Shown piece after piece: positions 36,266 to 44,926 of a DNA stretch of 64,000 nucleotides. Position 1 is the stretch's first letter. Each line of letters begins with the position of its first letter. A program made the translations under genes and the position numbers. The stretch comes from Cupriavidus plantarum. Lineage in GTDB: Bacteria > Pseudomonadota > Gammaproteobacteria > Burkholderiales > Burkholderiaceae. The DNA lies in NCBI RefSeq assembly GCF_905397285.1, contig NZ_CAJPUX010000003.1:496001-560000 (forward strand), written 5' to 3'. The notes below the pieces were generated by a model. It was given only the letters and a program-made list of their open reading frames with translations, had not been told where the DNA came from and ran no database searches.

Positions 36266-36545
36266 CCGTCGTCGCGGTGGCGCGCAGGCTGGCCTGCCGC
36301 AGGATGTGGGGCGGCAGGCGCTTCAGCATCAGATGGACGGCAAGGGGAATGAGAACCACGTCGTCGACGATGCCGAGGCCGGCGACGAAGTCGGGAATCA
36401 GGTCGATCGGCGACACCGCGTAGACCAGCAACGCGATGGTGGCCGGACGCAGCCAGACGGGCGCGTCAGGGTGCCGCAGCGCAAACCACAGCATCCGCCC
36501 GTCGCGGCGGATCATGGTCCACAAGGCGGAAAAGCGTTTCCACAT
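36252..36545 (-). CDS. DUF1232 (YkvA-like) small membrane protein
   Basis: A 97-residue protein of the YkvA/DUF1232 family: [18 protein letters not shown], then [20 protein letters not shown], the family signature, and [17 protein letters not shown] as a second hydrophobic segment. The function of the family is unknown; members are thought to be membrane-associated. Start ATG 36543-36545 was chosen for the family N-terminus. It is convergent with mgsA with a short overlap. Confidence 0.87.
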   Translation of the reverse strand: MWKRFSALWTMIRRDGRMLWFALRHPDAPVWLRPATIALLVYAVSPIDLIPDFVAGLGIVDDVVLIPLAVHLMLKRLPPHILRQASLRATATTVRPR

Positions 36546-36584
36546 GGAAGGGCCTCCTCGATCACGCGGACCGCGCAACGCACG

Positions 36585-36615
36585 CGGCCCAAGCAATTAG
36601 CTTGGGCCGTTCTTT
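36585..36615 (+). terminator. Strong hairpin with T-run, plus-strand orientation
   Basis: CGGCCCAAGC (36585-36594) pairs perfectly with GCTTGGGCCG (36600-36609) over a 5-nt loop, followed by TTCTTT. On the plus strand the nearest upstream gene end is mgsA (36265), so SDR-mgsA transcripts would read through ykvA in antisense before stopping here. On the minus strand no T-run follows. Confidence 0.6.
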
Positions 36616-36663
36616 CCCGCTTCAAGTTCCGCCGGGTTTTACCCCGGCGCCAACCACAACGCG

Positions 36664-37806
36664 TCAGCCCGGAACGTTGCCTTCCACGCCTTCCACGTAG
36701 AACTTCACGTTATGCAGGAACGCGTCGTCGGCCGTCTGGCCCGCGGCAACCTGTTCCTTGCCCGCGTTGTCCTTGATCGGACCCTTCCAGATCGGCGCGG
36801 AGCCGTCGACAATGCCCTTCTTGCGTTCTTCCACGAGCGTCTTCACGTCGGCCGGCACGACGCCGTTGAAGCCCTTGAGGTCGATCATGCCTTCCTTCAG
36901 GCCCCACCAGATCGTGCTGTTCTTCCACTGCTTGTTCAGCACGTCGTCGACGACCTTGGTGTAGTACACGCCCCAGTCGATGACCGACGCCGCGAGGTGC
37001 GCCTTCTCGCCGAACTTGCTCATGTCGCTGTCCCAGCCGAAAGCGTAGACGCCTTTCTCCTGCGCGGTCTGCACCACGGCCGCCGAGTCCGTGTTCTGCA
37101 TCAGCATGTCCACGCCCTGGCCGATCAGCGTGGTCGCGGCTTCACGTTCCTTGCCCGGATCGAACCACTTGTTGACCCACACGACCTTGACCGTCGCCTG
37201 CGGATTCACGCTGCGCGCGCCGATCGTGAACGAGTCGATGTTGCGGATGACCTCGGGAATAGGCACCGATGCCACCACGCCCATCTTGCCGCTCTTGCTC
37301 ATCTTGCCCGCAACCACGCCGGCGAGATAGGCGCCTTCATAAGTGCGCACGTCGTACTGCGCGAGGTTGTCGGCGGTCTTGAAGCCCGTGGCGTGTTCGA
37401 ACTTCACGTCCGGGAATTCCTTCGCCACCTTGAGCATCGACTCCTGATAGCCGAACGTGGTGCCGAAGATCAGCTTGTTGCCCTGGCTGGCCAGATCGCG
37501 GAACACGCGCTCGGCGTCGGAGGCGGACTCGGGCACGTTCTCGACGTACGACGTCTTCACCTTGTCGCCGAACTTCGCTTCCACCGCCTTGCGGCCGGCG
37601 TCGTGCGCGAAGGTCCAGCCCGCATCGCCGACCGGGCCGATGTAGACGAACGCGACCTTGAGCGGTTCGCCCGCCGCGGCGGCGGCCGGTGCGGAGGCGG
37701 GGCCTGCCGACGCGGCCGGGGCCTCGTCCTTCTTGCCGCAGCCCGCCAGCGCGAGGACGGTGGTGGCCGCGATGGCCGCCAGTGTCGTTCTGCGTGTAAC
37801 GTTCAT
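36664..37806 (-). CDS. BMP-family ABC transporter substrate-binding lipoprotein
   Basis: A 380-residue lipoprotein with lipobox LALAGC (Cys23), an Ala/Pro linker and a BMP (basic membrane protein/PnrA-like) domain: KVAFVYIGPVGDAGWTFAHD, IFGTTFGYQESMLKVA, KFEHATGFKT and VYAFGWDSDM. Members bind purine nucleosides or related compounds. It is the last gene of a leftward operon ATPase-permease-permease-binding protein; the 54-bp gap before it may allow separate control. Confidence 0.92.
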   Translation of the reverse strand: MNVTRRTTLAAIAATTVLALAGCGKKDEAPAASAGPASAPAAAAAGEPLKVAFVYIGPVGDAGWTFAHDAGRKAVEAKFGDKVKTSYVENVPESASDAERVFRDLASQGNKLIFGTTFGYQESMLKVAKEFPDVKFEHATGFKTADNLAQYDVRTYEGAYLAGVVAGKMSKSGKMGVVASVPIPEVIRNIDSFTIGARSVNPQATVKVVWVNKWFDPGKEREAATTLIGQGVDMLMQNTDSAAVVQTAQEKGVYAFGWDSDMSKFGEKAHLAASVIDWGVYYTKVVDDVLNKQWKNSTIWWGLKEGMIDLKGFNGVVPADVKTLVEERKKGIVDGSAPIWKGPIKDNAGKEQVAAGQTADDAFLHNVKFYVEGVEGNVPG

Positions 37807-37860
37807 GATCTCTCCTTGTGCGATGGTCTTGGTTGTGTTGTGGATGGCGTTACTACGGTG

Positions 37861-38781
37861 TCATGCATTGCCGGGGCGGAATGGCTTGCCCAGCGAGGCC
37901 GGCATATTGAGGCGAATCCATGCGGGATTGCGCGAGATCAGCGCGAGCACCACGATCGTCGCGGCATAGGGCAGCATCGACAGGAACTGCGGCGCGACCG
38001 CGATGCCGATGCCCTGCAGATAGAACTGCAGGATCGTCACGCCGCCGAACAGCCAGGCGCCGATCAGCACGCGGCCCGGACGCCAGGTCGCGAACGTCGT
38101 CAGCGCGAGTGCGATCCAGCCGCGGCCCGCCACAAGGTTTTCGACCCACATCGGCGTGTACACGAGAGACAGATACGCGCCGGCAAGGCCGCAGCAGGCG
38201 CCGCCGAATAGCAGCGCGCCGAAGCGGATCCATCGCACCGGATAGCCGAGCGCGTGCGCGGATTCCGGCGACTCGCCGATCGCACGCAGCGTGAGGCCCG
38301 CGCGCGTCCGGAACAGGAACCACATGATGGCGCCGCACAGCAGCAGGCTGAAGTACACCATCCAGTGCTGCTGGAAGAAGGCCGGGCCGATGAACGGAAT
38401 GTCCGCAAGGCCGGGCACGGCCTTGGCCTGCGCGGGCATGGCATAGCCGACGAAGCGCTGGCCCATGAAGGCGGACAGGCCCGTGCCGAAGATCGACAGG
38501 GCGAGACCCGTCGCCACCTGGTTGGTGGCCAGCACGAGCGCCAGCCACGAGAACAGCGTGGCCATGAGCATGCCGGCACCGGCGCCCGCGAGGAAGCCGA
38601 GCATCGGGGACTGCGTCTGGTAGCCGACCATGAAGCCGAACACGGCAGCCACGAGCATCATGCCCTCGGCGCCGAGGTTGAGCACGCCGGCGCGCTCGTT
38701 GACGAGCAGGCCGAGCGCGGCCAGCAGCAGCGGGGTGCCGGCATTGATGGCGGTGGCGATCAGGGGAGCGAGTTGTTCCAT
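37861..38781 (-). CDS. BMP-type ABC transporter permease (second subunit)
   Basis: A 306-residue inner-membrane permease with about eight to nine hydrophobic segments. LLVNERAGVLNLGAEGMMLV and AIGESPESAHALGYPV are signatures of the YufQ/RbsC-like permeases of nucleoside importers. ATG 38779-38781 was chosen; a much longer open frame upstream is a shadow of the neighbouring permease in another register. It follows the first permease gene by 14 bp. Confidence 0.92.
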   Translation of the reverse strand: MEQLAPLIATAINAGTPLLLAALGLLVNERAGVLNLGAEGMMLVAAVFGFMVGYQTQSPMLGFLAGAGAGMLMATLFSWLALVLATNQVATGLALSIFGTGLSAFMGQRFVGYAMPAQAKAVPGLADIPFIGPAFFQQHWMVYFSLLLCGAIMWFLFRTRAGLTLRAIGESPESAHALGYPVRWIRFGALLFGGACCGLAGAYLSLVYTPMWVENLVAGRGWIALALTTFATWRPGRVLIGAWLFGGVTILQFYLQGIGIAVAPQFLSMLPYAATIVVLALISRNPAWIRLNMPASLGKPFRPGNA

Positions 38782-38795
38782 GTTTTGTGGCTCCC

Positions 38796-39890
38796 TTAGG
38801 CGGCCGTGGCGCGCCAGCGCAGGCGGTTGTCGATCAGCGTGTCGCACGCAAGCAGGAAGAACAGCAGCATGCCCTGGAACACCCAGCCGAGCGCGGAGGG
38901 CAGGCCGATGCGCGACTGCGCCATTTCGCCGCCGATATAGAACAGCGACATCACGATGCCACCGAACACGGTGCCCACCGGATGCAGCCGGCCGACGAAC
39001 GCGACGATGATGGCCGTGAAGCCATAACCGGGCGAGATCGAAGGCAGCAGTTGGCCGATCGGCCCCGTCACCTCGAACGCGCCCGCCAGGCCGGCGGTGG
39101 CGCCCGAGATCAGCAGCGCGCTCCACAGCGACCCGCGCGCCGAGAAGCCCGCATAGCGCGCGGCGAGCGGCGCGGTGCCGCCCACCTGCAGGCGGTAGCC
39201 GGCAAAGCTGCGGAACACGAACACGGTCATGACGGCCACGAGCACGAGCATCACCGCGAAGCCCGCATGCAGGCGCGAGCCCGACAGCAGATTCGGCAGC
39301 AGGAACTCGGACGAGAACACCTTCGACTGCGGGAAGTTCATGCCTTGCGGATCCTTGAGCGGGCCGTTGACGACCCACAGGATCAGCTGCTGCGCGATGT
39401 ACGTGAGCATCAGGGAGACGAGGATCTCGTTGGCGTTGAAGCGATCGCGCAGCAGCGCCGTGATCGCGGCCCAGAGCATGCCGCCGACGACGCCGGCCAG
39501 GGAGGCCAGCACGAGCACGGGCAGGCCGCCGATCGTGTGGCCGGGCGTGTCGAAGTACAGCACCGTGGCGCCCGCGAAGATGCCGCCGAGAATCAGCTGG
39601 CCATCGGCGCCGATGTTCCACACATTGGCGCGATAGCAGACCGCGAGGCCGAGCGCGCAGAGTACGAGCGGCACGGTCTTCAGCAGCACCTCGCCGATCG
39701 CGCGCTTGTCGCGCAGCGGATCGACGAGGAAGACCTTCAACGCGGCCATGGGCTCCTTGCCGAGCGCGACGAACAGCAGCGCGCCGAACAATAACGTCAG
39801 CGCCAGTGCGATGAACGGCGACGCATAAGCCATCGTGCGGGACGGGGCGCCACGCGGCGCGAGCGACAGAGGCAGGCGGAACTCAGCCAT
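38796..39890 (-). CDS. BMP-type ABC transporter permease (first subunit)
   Basis: A 364-residue permease with many hydrophobic segments. CYRANVWNIGADGQLILGG is typical of the YufP-like partner, and YGFTAIIVAFVGRLHPVG follows near the coupling region. The N-terminus carries about 25 polar residues before the first helix. The start overlaps the ATPase stop by 8 bp, so the subunits are likely translated together. Confidence 0.92.
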   Translation of the reverse strand: MAEFRLPLSLAPRGAPSRTMAYASPFIALALTLLFGALLFVALGKEPMAALKVFLVDPLRDKRAIGEVLLKTVPLVLCALGLAVCYRANVWNIGADGQLILGGIFAGATVLYFDTPGHTIGGLPVLVLASLAGVVGGMLWAAITALLRDRFNANEILVSLMLTYIAQQLILWVVNGPLKDPQGMNFPQSKVFSSEFLLPNLLSGSRLHAGFAVMLVLVAVMTVFVFRSFAGYRLQVGGTAPLAARYAGFSARGSLWSALLISGATAGLAGAFEVTGPIGQLLPSISPGYGFTAIIVAFVGRLHPVGTVFGGIVMSLFYIGGEMAQSRIGLPSALGWVFQGMLLFFLLACDTLIDNRLRWRATAA

Positions 39891-41448
39891 GGCTCACCTC
39901 CGCTTCGGTCTTGTCGCGCTCTGTGGCGGGTCCTCCTGACCATAATCCGCTCATCCAGAGGCCCACCTGCTCTCGCGTGGCGGTCTCCACGGGAATCGAC
40001 GGCGACAGATGGCCCTTGGCGATGACGTGCAGCCGGTCGCAGATGGCAAACAGCTCGTCGAGTTCTTCCGATACGACGAGCACCGCGCAGCCGGTGGCCT
40101 TGAGGGCAAGTATCTCGTTATGGATCTGCGCGGCGGCGCCGACGTCGACGCCCCACGTGGGCTGCGCGACGATCAGCACCTTCGGGCCGGAAGCGATCTC
40201 GCGGCCCACGATGAATTTCTGGAGGTTGCCGCCGGAGAGGCTGCGAGCCAGCGCGTCGGGGTTGTTGGCCTTGACGCGGAAGCGCTGGATCACGCTGGCG
40301 GCGAGTCCCGCCGCGGCCTTCGGCGAAATCAGCCCCCCGCGCACGAACGGCGGCGACTGATGGGAGAGCAGCGTATTCGCGGCAAGGCTCATGCCGGGCA
40401 CCGCGCCGCGGCCGAGGCGTTCCTCGGGCACGAAGGCGAGGCCCGCGCGGCGGCGGTCGCGCGCGCCGAGCCTGCCCACCGCGCGGCCGTCGATCTGCAC
40501 CGCGCCGCCGGTTTGCCGCCCATCCTCTCCGGACAAGGCCGCGAGCAACTCCTGCTGGCCGTTGCCGGACACGCCCGCGATACCGACGATCTCGCCGCCA
40601 TGCACGTCGAGCGCGATGCGTTCCAGCGCGGTGCCGAATGCGTGCGAGCGCGGCAGCGACAGGTCGCGAACGGCCAGCCGCAGCGGTCCGCGTTCTGCCG
40701 CCACGCGCGCTTCGCGCGGCGGCTCGCCGCCGATCATCAGACGGGAGAGGGATGCCGCGCTCTCCTCGCGCGGATCGCACACGCCCGTCACGCGGCCCAT
40801 GCGCATGACCGTCGCGCGATGGCACAGCGCGCGAATCTCGTCGAGCTTGTGGCTGATGTACAGGATGCTGGTGCCTTCGGCCGCGAGCTGGCGCAGCGTG
40901 ACGAACAGCGTCTCCACCGCCTGCGGCGTCAGCACCGACGTGGGCTCGTCGAGGATCAGCAACTGCGGATTGGCCAGCAGCGCGCGCACGATTTCCACGC
41001 GCTGCCGCTCGCCCACGGACAGCGTGTGCACGTGGCGATGGGGCTCTAGCGGCAGCCCATAGCGTTCGGCCGTCGTGCGGATGCGTGCCGCCAGCTGCTT
41101 CATGTTGCCCGCGTCTTTCGGAGGTAAGCCGAGCGCGATGTTCTCGGTGACCGTGAGCGTGTCGAATAGCGAGAAATGCTGGAACACCATCGCGATGCCC
41201 AGGTTGCGCGCATCGTGCGGGCTCGCGATCGAGACCGGCGCCCCGTTGAAGTGCACCTCCCCGGCGTCGGGTCGTACCGCGCCGAAGATGATCTTCATGA
41301 GGGTGGACTTGCCGGCGCCGTTTTCGCCGAGCACGGCATGGATTTCGCCGGGCGCGACGGAGAGGCTGACGTCGTCGTTGGCGGTCACGCCGGGATAGCG
41401 CTTGGTGATGTGGGCAAGCGCCAGCCTGGTAGGAATGTGTAAGGTCAC
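39883..41448 (-). CDS. BMP-type ABC transporter ATP-binding protein, two ATPase domains
   Basis: A 521-residue double ATPase of the sugar/nucleoside (RbsA/YufO) type. Domain 1 has Walker A GENGAGKST, signature LSVGERQRVEIVRAL and Walker B LLILDEPTSVL. Domain 2 has the degenerate GVSGNGQQELL in place of Walker A and signature LSGGNLQKFIVGREI, with IVAQPTWGVD as its Walker B region. Such asymmetry is normal for this group. It is the first gene of the four-gene operon. Confidence 0.94.
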   Translation of the reverse strand: MTLHIPTRLALAHITKRYPGVTANDDVSLSVAPGEIHAVLGENGAGKSTLMKIIFGAVRPDAGEVHFNGAPVSIASPHDARNLGIAMVFQHFSLFDTLTVTENIALGLPPKDAGNMKQLAARIRTTAERYGLPLEPHRHVHTLSVGERQRVEIVRALLANPQLLILDEPTSVLTPQAVETLFVTLRQLAAEGTSILYISHKLDEIRALCHRATVMRMGRVTGVCDPREESAASLSRLMIGGEPPREARVAAERGPLRLAVRDLSLPRSHAFGTALERIALDVHGGEIVGIAGVSGNGQQELLAALSGEDGRQTGGAVQIDGRAVGRLGARDRRRAGLAFVPEERLGRGAVPGMSLAANTLLSHQSPPFVRGGLISPKAAAGLAASVIQRFRVKANNPDALARSLSGGNLQKFIVGREIASGPKVLIVAQPTWGVDVGAAAQIHNEILALKATGCAVLVVSEELDELFAICDRLHVIAKGHLSPSIPVETATREQVGLWMSGLWSGGPATERDKTEAEVSHG

Positions 41449-41480
41449 TGAAGCGGCTCGAATTGTTGTGGCAGCAACGT

Positions 41481-41556
41481 TAGGTCAGAAACCTAGGGCC
41501 GGACGTGCGCGCCATCATCATGGCGGCCGTATGCCCGATATTTGCTCCGGATTATA
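41481..41556 (-). promoter_or_regulatory. Promoter region of the BMP-type transporter operon
   Basis: A TATAAT -10 box reads on the minus strand at 41556-41551, with no clear -35. About 60 bp downstream, TAGGT (41481-41485) and ACCTA (41491-41495) form a small dyad within the 5' leader. Transcription would start near 41544, leaving roughly 96 nt before the ATPase start codon. Confidence 0.5.
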
Positions 41557-41636
41557 TAAGTGTGCGGGGGTCCGGCCGCCCGTTTTACACGATGTGGCGC
41601 GCCCCGCAACGGTTGGCGGGTGGTTGCAATTCGCAT

Positions 41637-41676
41637 GCCGGAAAAGAAAAAGGCCACGGCGTGGTGCCGTGGCCTT
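41637..41676 (-). terminator. Intrinsic terminator of the pirin gene
   Basis: AAGGCCACGGC (41650-41660) pairs with GCCGTGGCCTT (41666-41676) over a 5-nt loop. Read on the minus strand the stem is followed by CTTTTTCTTTTC, a good T-run. It lies 34 bp after the pirin stop. Confidence 0.85.
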
Positions 41677-41709
41677 GTGAGGCGGCGCAGCCCGGGGAGG
41701 CGGCGTCCG

Positions 41710-42648
41710 TCAGCCGTGATTTTCGGCCGGGATCTTCGCGAAGCGGCCGTCGCGATAGTCGGCCAGCGTCTGGTAGATCTGGTCCTGCGTGTTCATCACG
41801 AACGGACCATACTGCGCGATCGGCTCGTTGAGCGGCTGCCCCGCGATCAGCAGGAAGCGCGCTTCCTCCGTGGCGTGGATCACCACGCCGTCGCCGCGGC
41901 CCGTGTTATCGAGCACGCCCATGCGCTGCGCTTCGACCACGGCGGCGTTCTCGTCGTCACCGACCTTTACCTCACCGCGATACACGTACAGGAACGCGTT
42001 GTGTCCCCCCGGCAGCGACTGCGCGAATCGCGCGCCCGCCGGCAGATGGACGTCCAGGTACAGCGGCTCGGTCACCGGCCGCGTGACGGCGCCCGCGACA
42101 CCGTGCGAGGCGCCCGCGATCACGCGCACCGTTCCGCCCGCCGATCCGCTTGCCGACTTGTCATCGGGCAGGGCGACGGTCGGAATGTCGCGCGACGGCA
42201 CATCGCGATACCACGGCGTGGTCATCTTGTCGGCCGCGGGCAGGTTCAGCCAGAGCTGAAAGCCTTCCATGCGGCCGTCTTCCTGCTCGGGCAGCTCCGA
42301 ATGCACGACGCCCGAGCCGGCGACCATCCATTGCGCGCCGCCGTTCTCGAGCAGGCCTTCATGGCCCGCGCTGTCGCGATGCCGCATGCGGCCGGCGAGC
42401 ATGTACGTGATGGTCTCGAAGCCGCGGTGCGGGTGGTCGGGGAAGCCGCCGATATAGTCGTCGCGATTGTCCGTGCCGAAGGCGTCCAGCATCAGGAACG
42501 GGTCGAGACGGCGCTGCAGGTTCTGCGTGAGGACGCGGGTCAGCTTGACGCCGGCGCCATCGGACGTGGCAATGCCGCGCACGACGCGATCGACCGTGCG
42601 CGAGCGCGTGACGGTCTCTGCGGCGGTGGCGGGGGTGCGGGTTTCCAT
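41710..42648 (-). CDS. Pirin family protein
   Basis: A 312-residue bicupin of the pirin family. N-terminal cupin metal ligands lie in PDHPHRGFETITYMLAG (His, His, Glu pattern) and GSGVVHSELPE. The C-terminal cupin has VYRGEVKVG. Bacterial pirins are non-haem-iron proteins with reported quercetinase or regulatory roles; which applies is unknown. Start METRTP at ATG 42646-42648 follows GGAGAAC. It ends in a clear terminator and stands divergent from the osmolyte transporter. Confidence 0.92.
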   Translation of the reverse strand: METRTPATAAETVTRSRTVDRVVRGIATSDGAGVKLTRVLTQNLQRRLDPFLMLDAFGTDNRDDYIGGFPDHPHRGFETITYMLAGRMRHRDSAGHEGLLENGGAQWMVAGSGVVHSELPEQEDGRMEGFQLWLNLPAADKMTTPWYRDVPSRDIPTVALPDDKSASGSAGGTVRVIAGASHGVAGAVTRPVTEPLYLDVHLPAGARFAQSLPGGHNAFLYVYRGEVKVGDDENAAVVEAQRMGVLDNTGRGDGVVIHATEEARFLLIAGQPLNEPIAQYGPFVMNTQDQIYQTLADYRDGRFAKIPAENHG

Positions 42649-42853
42649 GTCGTTCTCCGGTTGAATGGCTTGCATACCCATGCAATGTAGGGGTTTGGCA
42701 AAAATCCGGTAGAGGTCCGAGGGGCAAAAGATTGTTCCGTTTGCGGAACGCCCGCACCCCGGATCGAGCGTCGGAACAGAACGCTGAGCCGCGCCGCACC
42801 GTGCGTTGGGCAGGCGACGCGAAGCGCGCTTTTACGCCCGCCAAAACCTCGAA

Positions 42854-42882
42854 ATGACAGGATCGCAGAACTTGTGTAGAAT
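42854..42882 (+). promoter_or_regulatory. Sigma-70-type promoter of the osmolyte ABC operon
   Basis: ATGACA (42854-42859), 17 bp, TAGAAT (42877-42882): five of six matches to each consensus hexamer. Transcription would begin about 42889, some 320 nt before the first start codon at 43211. Confidence 0.65.
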
Positions 42883-42885
42883 AGC

Positions 42886-43147
42886 GGCCTGTTTGTCACA
42901 CGTTGCGCAGAGATCGCAACAATCCAATAGGCCATCGAGGCCGGCCCGCCTGTGCGCGTTGCCCGGTTTCTTGCGCTGCTACCGGATCGCCCGTTATCCC
43001 GGCGTTCCATCAATGAGGTGCTTCCGCGCTTGATTGCCGAGCCACGAAGCCCCGATAGTCCGTCCGCCGGCGCTCCTGCCGGTCATGGCGGCAATGCAAT
43101 CTGAACCGGCTCCGGCGGACGCGTCCGCTCCGGACCCATTGTTTTTC
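42886..43147 (+). promoter_or_regulatory. Long structured leader, candidate attenuator or riboswitch-like element
   Basis: The gap 42649-43210 (562 bp) has no credible gene. Its right part is a leader with nested helices: GGCCT (42886-42890) with AGGCC (42929-42933), enclosing GTTGCG (42902-42907) with CGCAAC (42915-42920) over a 7-nt loop. Further on, GTCCGCCGG (43062-43070) pairs perfectly with CCGGCGGAC (43112-43120). That 3' arm is also the 5' half of a terminator hairpin (43111-43134). The two pairings exclude each other, the layout of an attenuator. I recognise no known riboswitch consensus. The left part (42649-42850) should hold the pirin promoter; I saw no clear hexamers. Confidence 0.5.
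43111..43147 (+). terminator. Terminator-like hairpin within the leader
   Basis: TCCGG (43111-43115) pairs with CCGGA (43130-43134), and CGGAC (43116-43120) with GTCCG (43123-43127), leaving a 2-nt bulge. A T-rich run TTGTTTTTC follows at 43139-43147. It lies 64 bp before the first gene of the osmolyte operon, so it would act as premature terminator. Confidence 0.5.
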
Positions 43148-43210
43148 GCTTTCGTCGTGTGGCGTTCCATGCTCATGGCCGCCATGGACCCCCTTTGAGG
43201 AAAAGGACCC

Positions 43211-43924
43211 ATGAACCGACAAGCCGTACGCCTCGCCTGGGGTGTGCTCACTGCCATTGCGCTCGCAGGGCTGATCGCCTGGATCGGCCCGGATGTCATC
43301 GCCACGCATCGGGACCGGCTGCTGTACGACCTCGCCGATCACCTTCGCCTCGTCGCGGTTTCGATGGCCCTTGCGCTCGCCACCGGCATCCCGGCCGGCA
43401 TCGGCCTCTCGCGGCCCTGCATGCGCCGCTGGGCGGACCGGCTGATGCAGATCTTCAACATTGGCAACACGGTGCCGTCGCTCGCCGTGCTGGCACTAGC
43501 GCTCGCGGTGCTCGGCATCGGCGAACGTCCCGCGATCCTCGCCTTGTGGCTCGCGTCGCTGCTGCCGATCGTGCGCAACACGTACGAAGGGCTGCGCAAC
43601 GTGTCGCCCGCGCTGCGCGAGGCCGCGCGCGGCATCGGCATGACGCCGCTGCAGCGGCTCGTGCGCGTGGAGTTTCCCAATGCGCTGCCCGTGGTGCTCG
43701 CTGGCGTGCGCATCAGCCTGGTGATCAATGTCGGCACGGTGCCCCTGTCGTTCCTCATCGGCGCCAACAGCCTTGGCGAATTGATCTTCCCGGGCATCTA
43801 CCTCAACAACCAGTCGCTGCTGCTGCTTGGCGCGGCCGCCACCGCGCTGCTCGCGCTCGTGCTCGACGCGCTGTTCGCGTATGCGGGGCATGTGTATCTG
43901 CGCCGCCGCGGGCTGGCGAACTGA
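43211..43924 (+). CDS. Osmolyte (betaine/choline-type) ABC transporter permease
   Basis: A 237-residue permease with about six hydrophobic segments. The coupling region REAARGIGMTPLQRLVRVEF and NVGTVPLSFLIGANSLGELI are typical of OpuB/OpuC and YehW/YehY permeases. It starts after GAGGAAAAGG. It opens a four-gene operon (permease, binding protein, permease, ATPase). Substrate is probably a quaternary amine or related osmolyte, by family only. Confidence 0.9.
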   Translation: MNRQAVRLAWGVLTAIALAGLIAWIGPDVIATHRDRLLYDLADHLRLVAVSMALALATGIPAGIGLSRPCMRRWADRLMQIFNIGNTVPSLAVLALALAVLGIGERPAILALWLASLLPIVRNTYEGLRNVSPALREAARGIGMTPLQRLVRVEFPNALPVVLAGVRISLVINVGTVPLSFLIGANSLGELIFPGIYLNNQSLLLLGAAATALLALVLDALFAYAGHVYLRRRGLAN

Positions 43925-43938
43925 AGGAGTCGGACCTC

Positions 43939-44913
43939 ATGGCATGGAATCCCGAGAAGGAGCGCAGGGCGTTCTGGATCTTCGCGGTCGTCGGCGCGAT
44001 CCTGGCCGCGGTGCTGCTGGGCACCGCGCCGGCGCATGCGCAGGCATCGCAACCGGCATCCGAAGCGAGCACCGGTTCCGGAACCGGCGCCGCGCCACTG
44101 CGCGTGGGCGGCAAGAATTTCACCGAGCAGCTGATCCTGTCGTCGATGACGTCGCAGTACCTGCGCGCCAGGGGCTTCGGCACCGAGCTGACGGCGGGAC
44201 TCGGCAGCACGCTGATGCGGCAGGCGCTTGAGTCGGGGCAGCTCGACGTGGTGTGGGACTACACCGGTACCGCGCTCATCGTCTTCAACCATGTCGAGGA
44301 CAAGCTCGACGGGCCCGAGAGCTACGCCCGCGTGAAGGCGCTCGATGGCGAGAAGGGGCTCGTGTGGCTGGCGCCGTCGCGCGTGAACAATACCTATGCG
44401 CTGGCGATGCCGCGCGCGCGCGCGGAAGCGGCGGGCGTGACCACGCTGTCCGCGCTCGCCGCGAAGATGCGCGCCCATCCCGACGACAAGCATCCGTTCG
44501 CGGTGGACATGGAGTTCGCCGCCCGTCCCGACGGTCTCGAGCCGCTCAAGGCCGCGTATCAGCTGCCCTTTGCGCGCAAGGACATCATCCAGCTCGACCC
44601 GGGTCTCGTGTACACGGCGCTCAAGAACGATCAGGTCGAACTGGGCCTCGTCTACACGACCGACGGCCGCGTGAAGGGCTTCGACCTCGCGCTGCTCGAG
44701 GACGACCTGCACTTCTTCCCGCCGTACAACGCGGTGCCCGTCGTGCGCCGCGCGGTACTCGACGCGCATCCGGAAATCGCGGGGCTGCTCGACGCGTTGT
44801 CGTCGAAGCTCGACAACGCCGCCATGACGGAGATGAACTATCAGGTCGATATCGGGCAGCAGCCCGTGGACAAGGTCGCGAGCGATTTCCTGCGCGCGAA
44901 CGGCCTGCTCTGA
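43939..44913 (+). CDS. Osmolyte ABC transporter periplasmic binding protein (OsmF/OpuBC-type)
   Basis: A 324-residue protein with a signal anchor or signal peptide (cleavage likely after APAHA, residue 34) and an OpuAC-type domain. GGKNFTEQLILSSMTSQYL and LESGQLDVVWDYTGTAL are the hallmark segments; FFPPYNAVPVVR closes the ligand site. AAGGAG precedes the start at 43939. It is 14 bp after the first permease gene. Ligand is inferred from family. Confidence 0.92.
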   Translation: MAWNPEKERRAFWIFAVVGAILAAVLLGTAPAHAQASQPASEASTGSGTGAAPLRVGGKNFTEQLILSSMTSQYLRARGFGTELTAGLGSTLMRQALESGQLDVVWDYTGTALIVFNHVEDKLDGPESYARVKALDGEKGLVWLAPSRVNNTYALAMPRARAEAAGVTTLSALAAKMRAHPDDKHPFAVDMEFAARPDGLEPLKAAYQLPFARKDIIQLDPGLVYTALKNDQVELGLVYTTDGRVKGFDLALLEDDLHFFPPYNAVPVVRRAVLDAHPEIAGLLDALSSKLDNAAMTEMNYQVDIGQQPVDKVASDFLRANGLL

Positions 44914-44926
44914 CGAGAGAACCCAT

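Noticed and set aside
36631..36648. Short GCCGGG/CCCGGC hairpin after the BMP binding-protein gene
   Set aside because: Only six base pairs and no T-run on the minus strand; too weak to call a terminator.
37861..39621. A 586-codon frame that would fuse a permease to upstream sequence
   Set aside because: The upstream part lies out of register over the other permease gene; the permease has its own good start at 38781.
42994..43305. Small minus-strand frames in the leader before the osmolyte operon
   Set aside because: No ribosome-binding site, low-complexity product, and they overlap the permease start and the structured leader.
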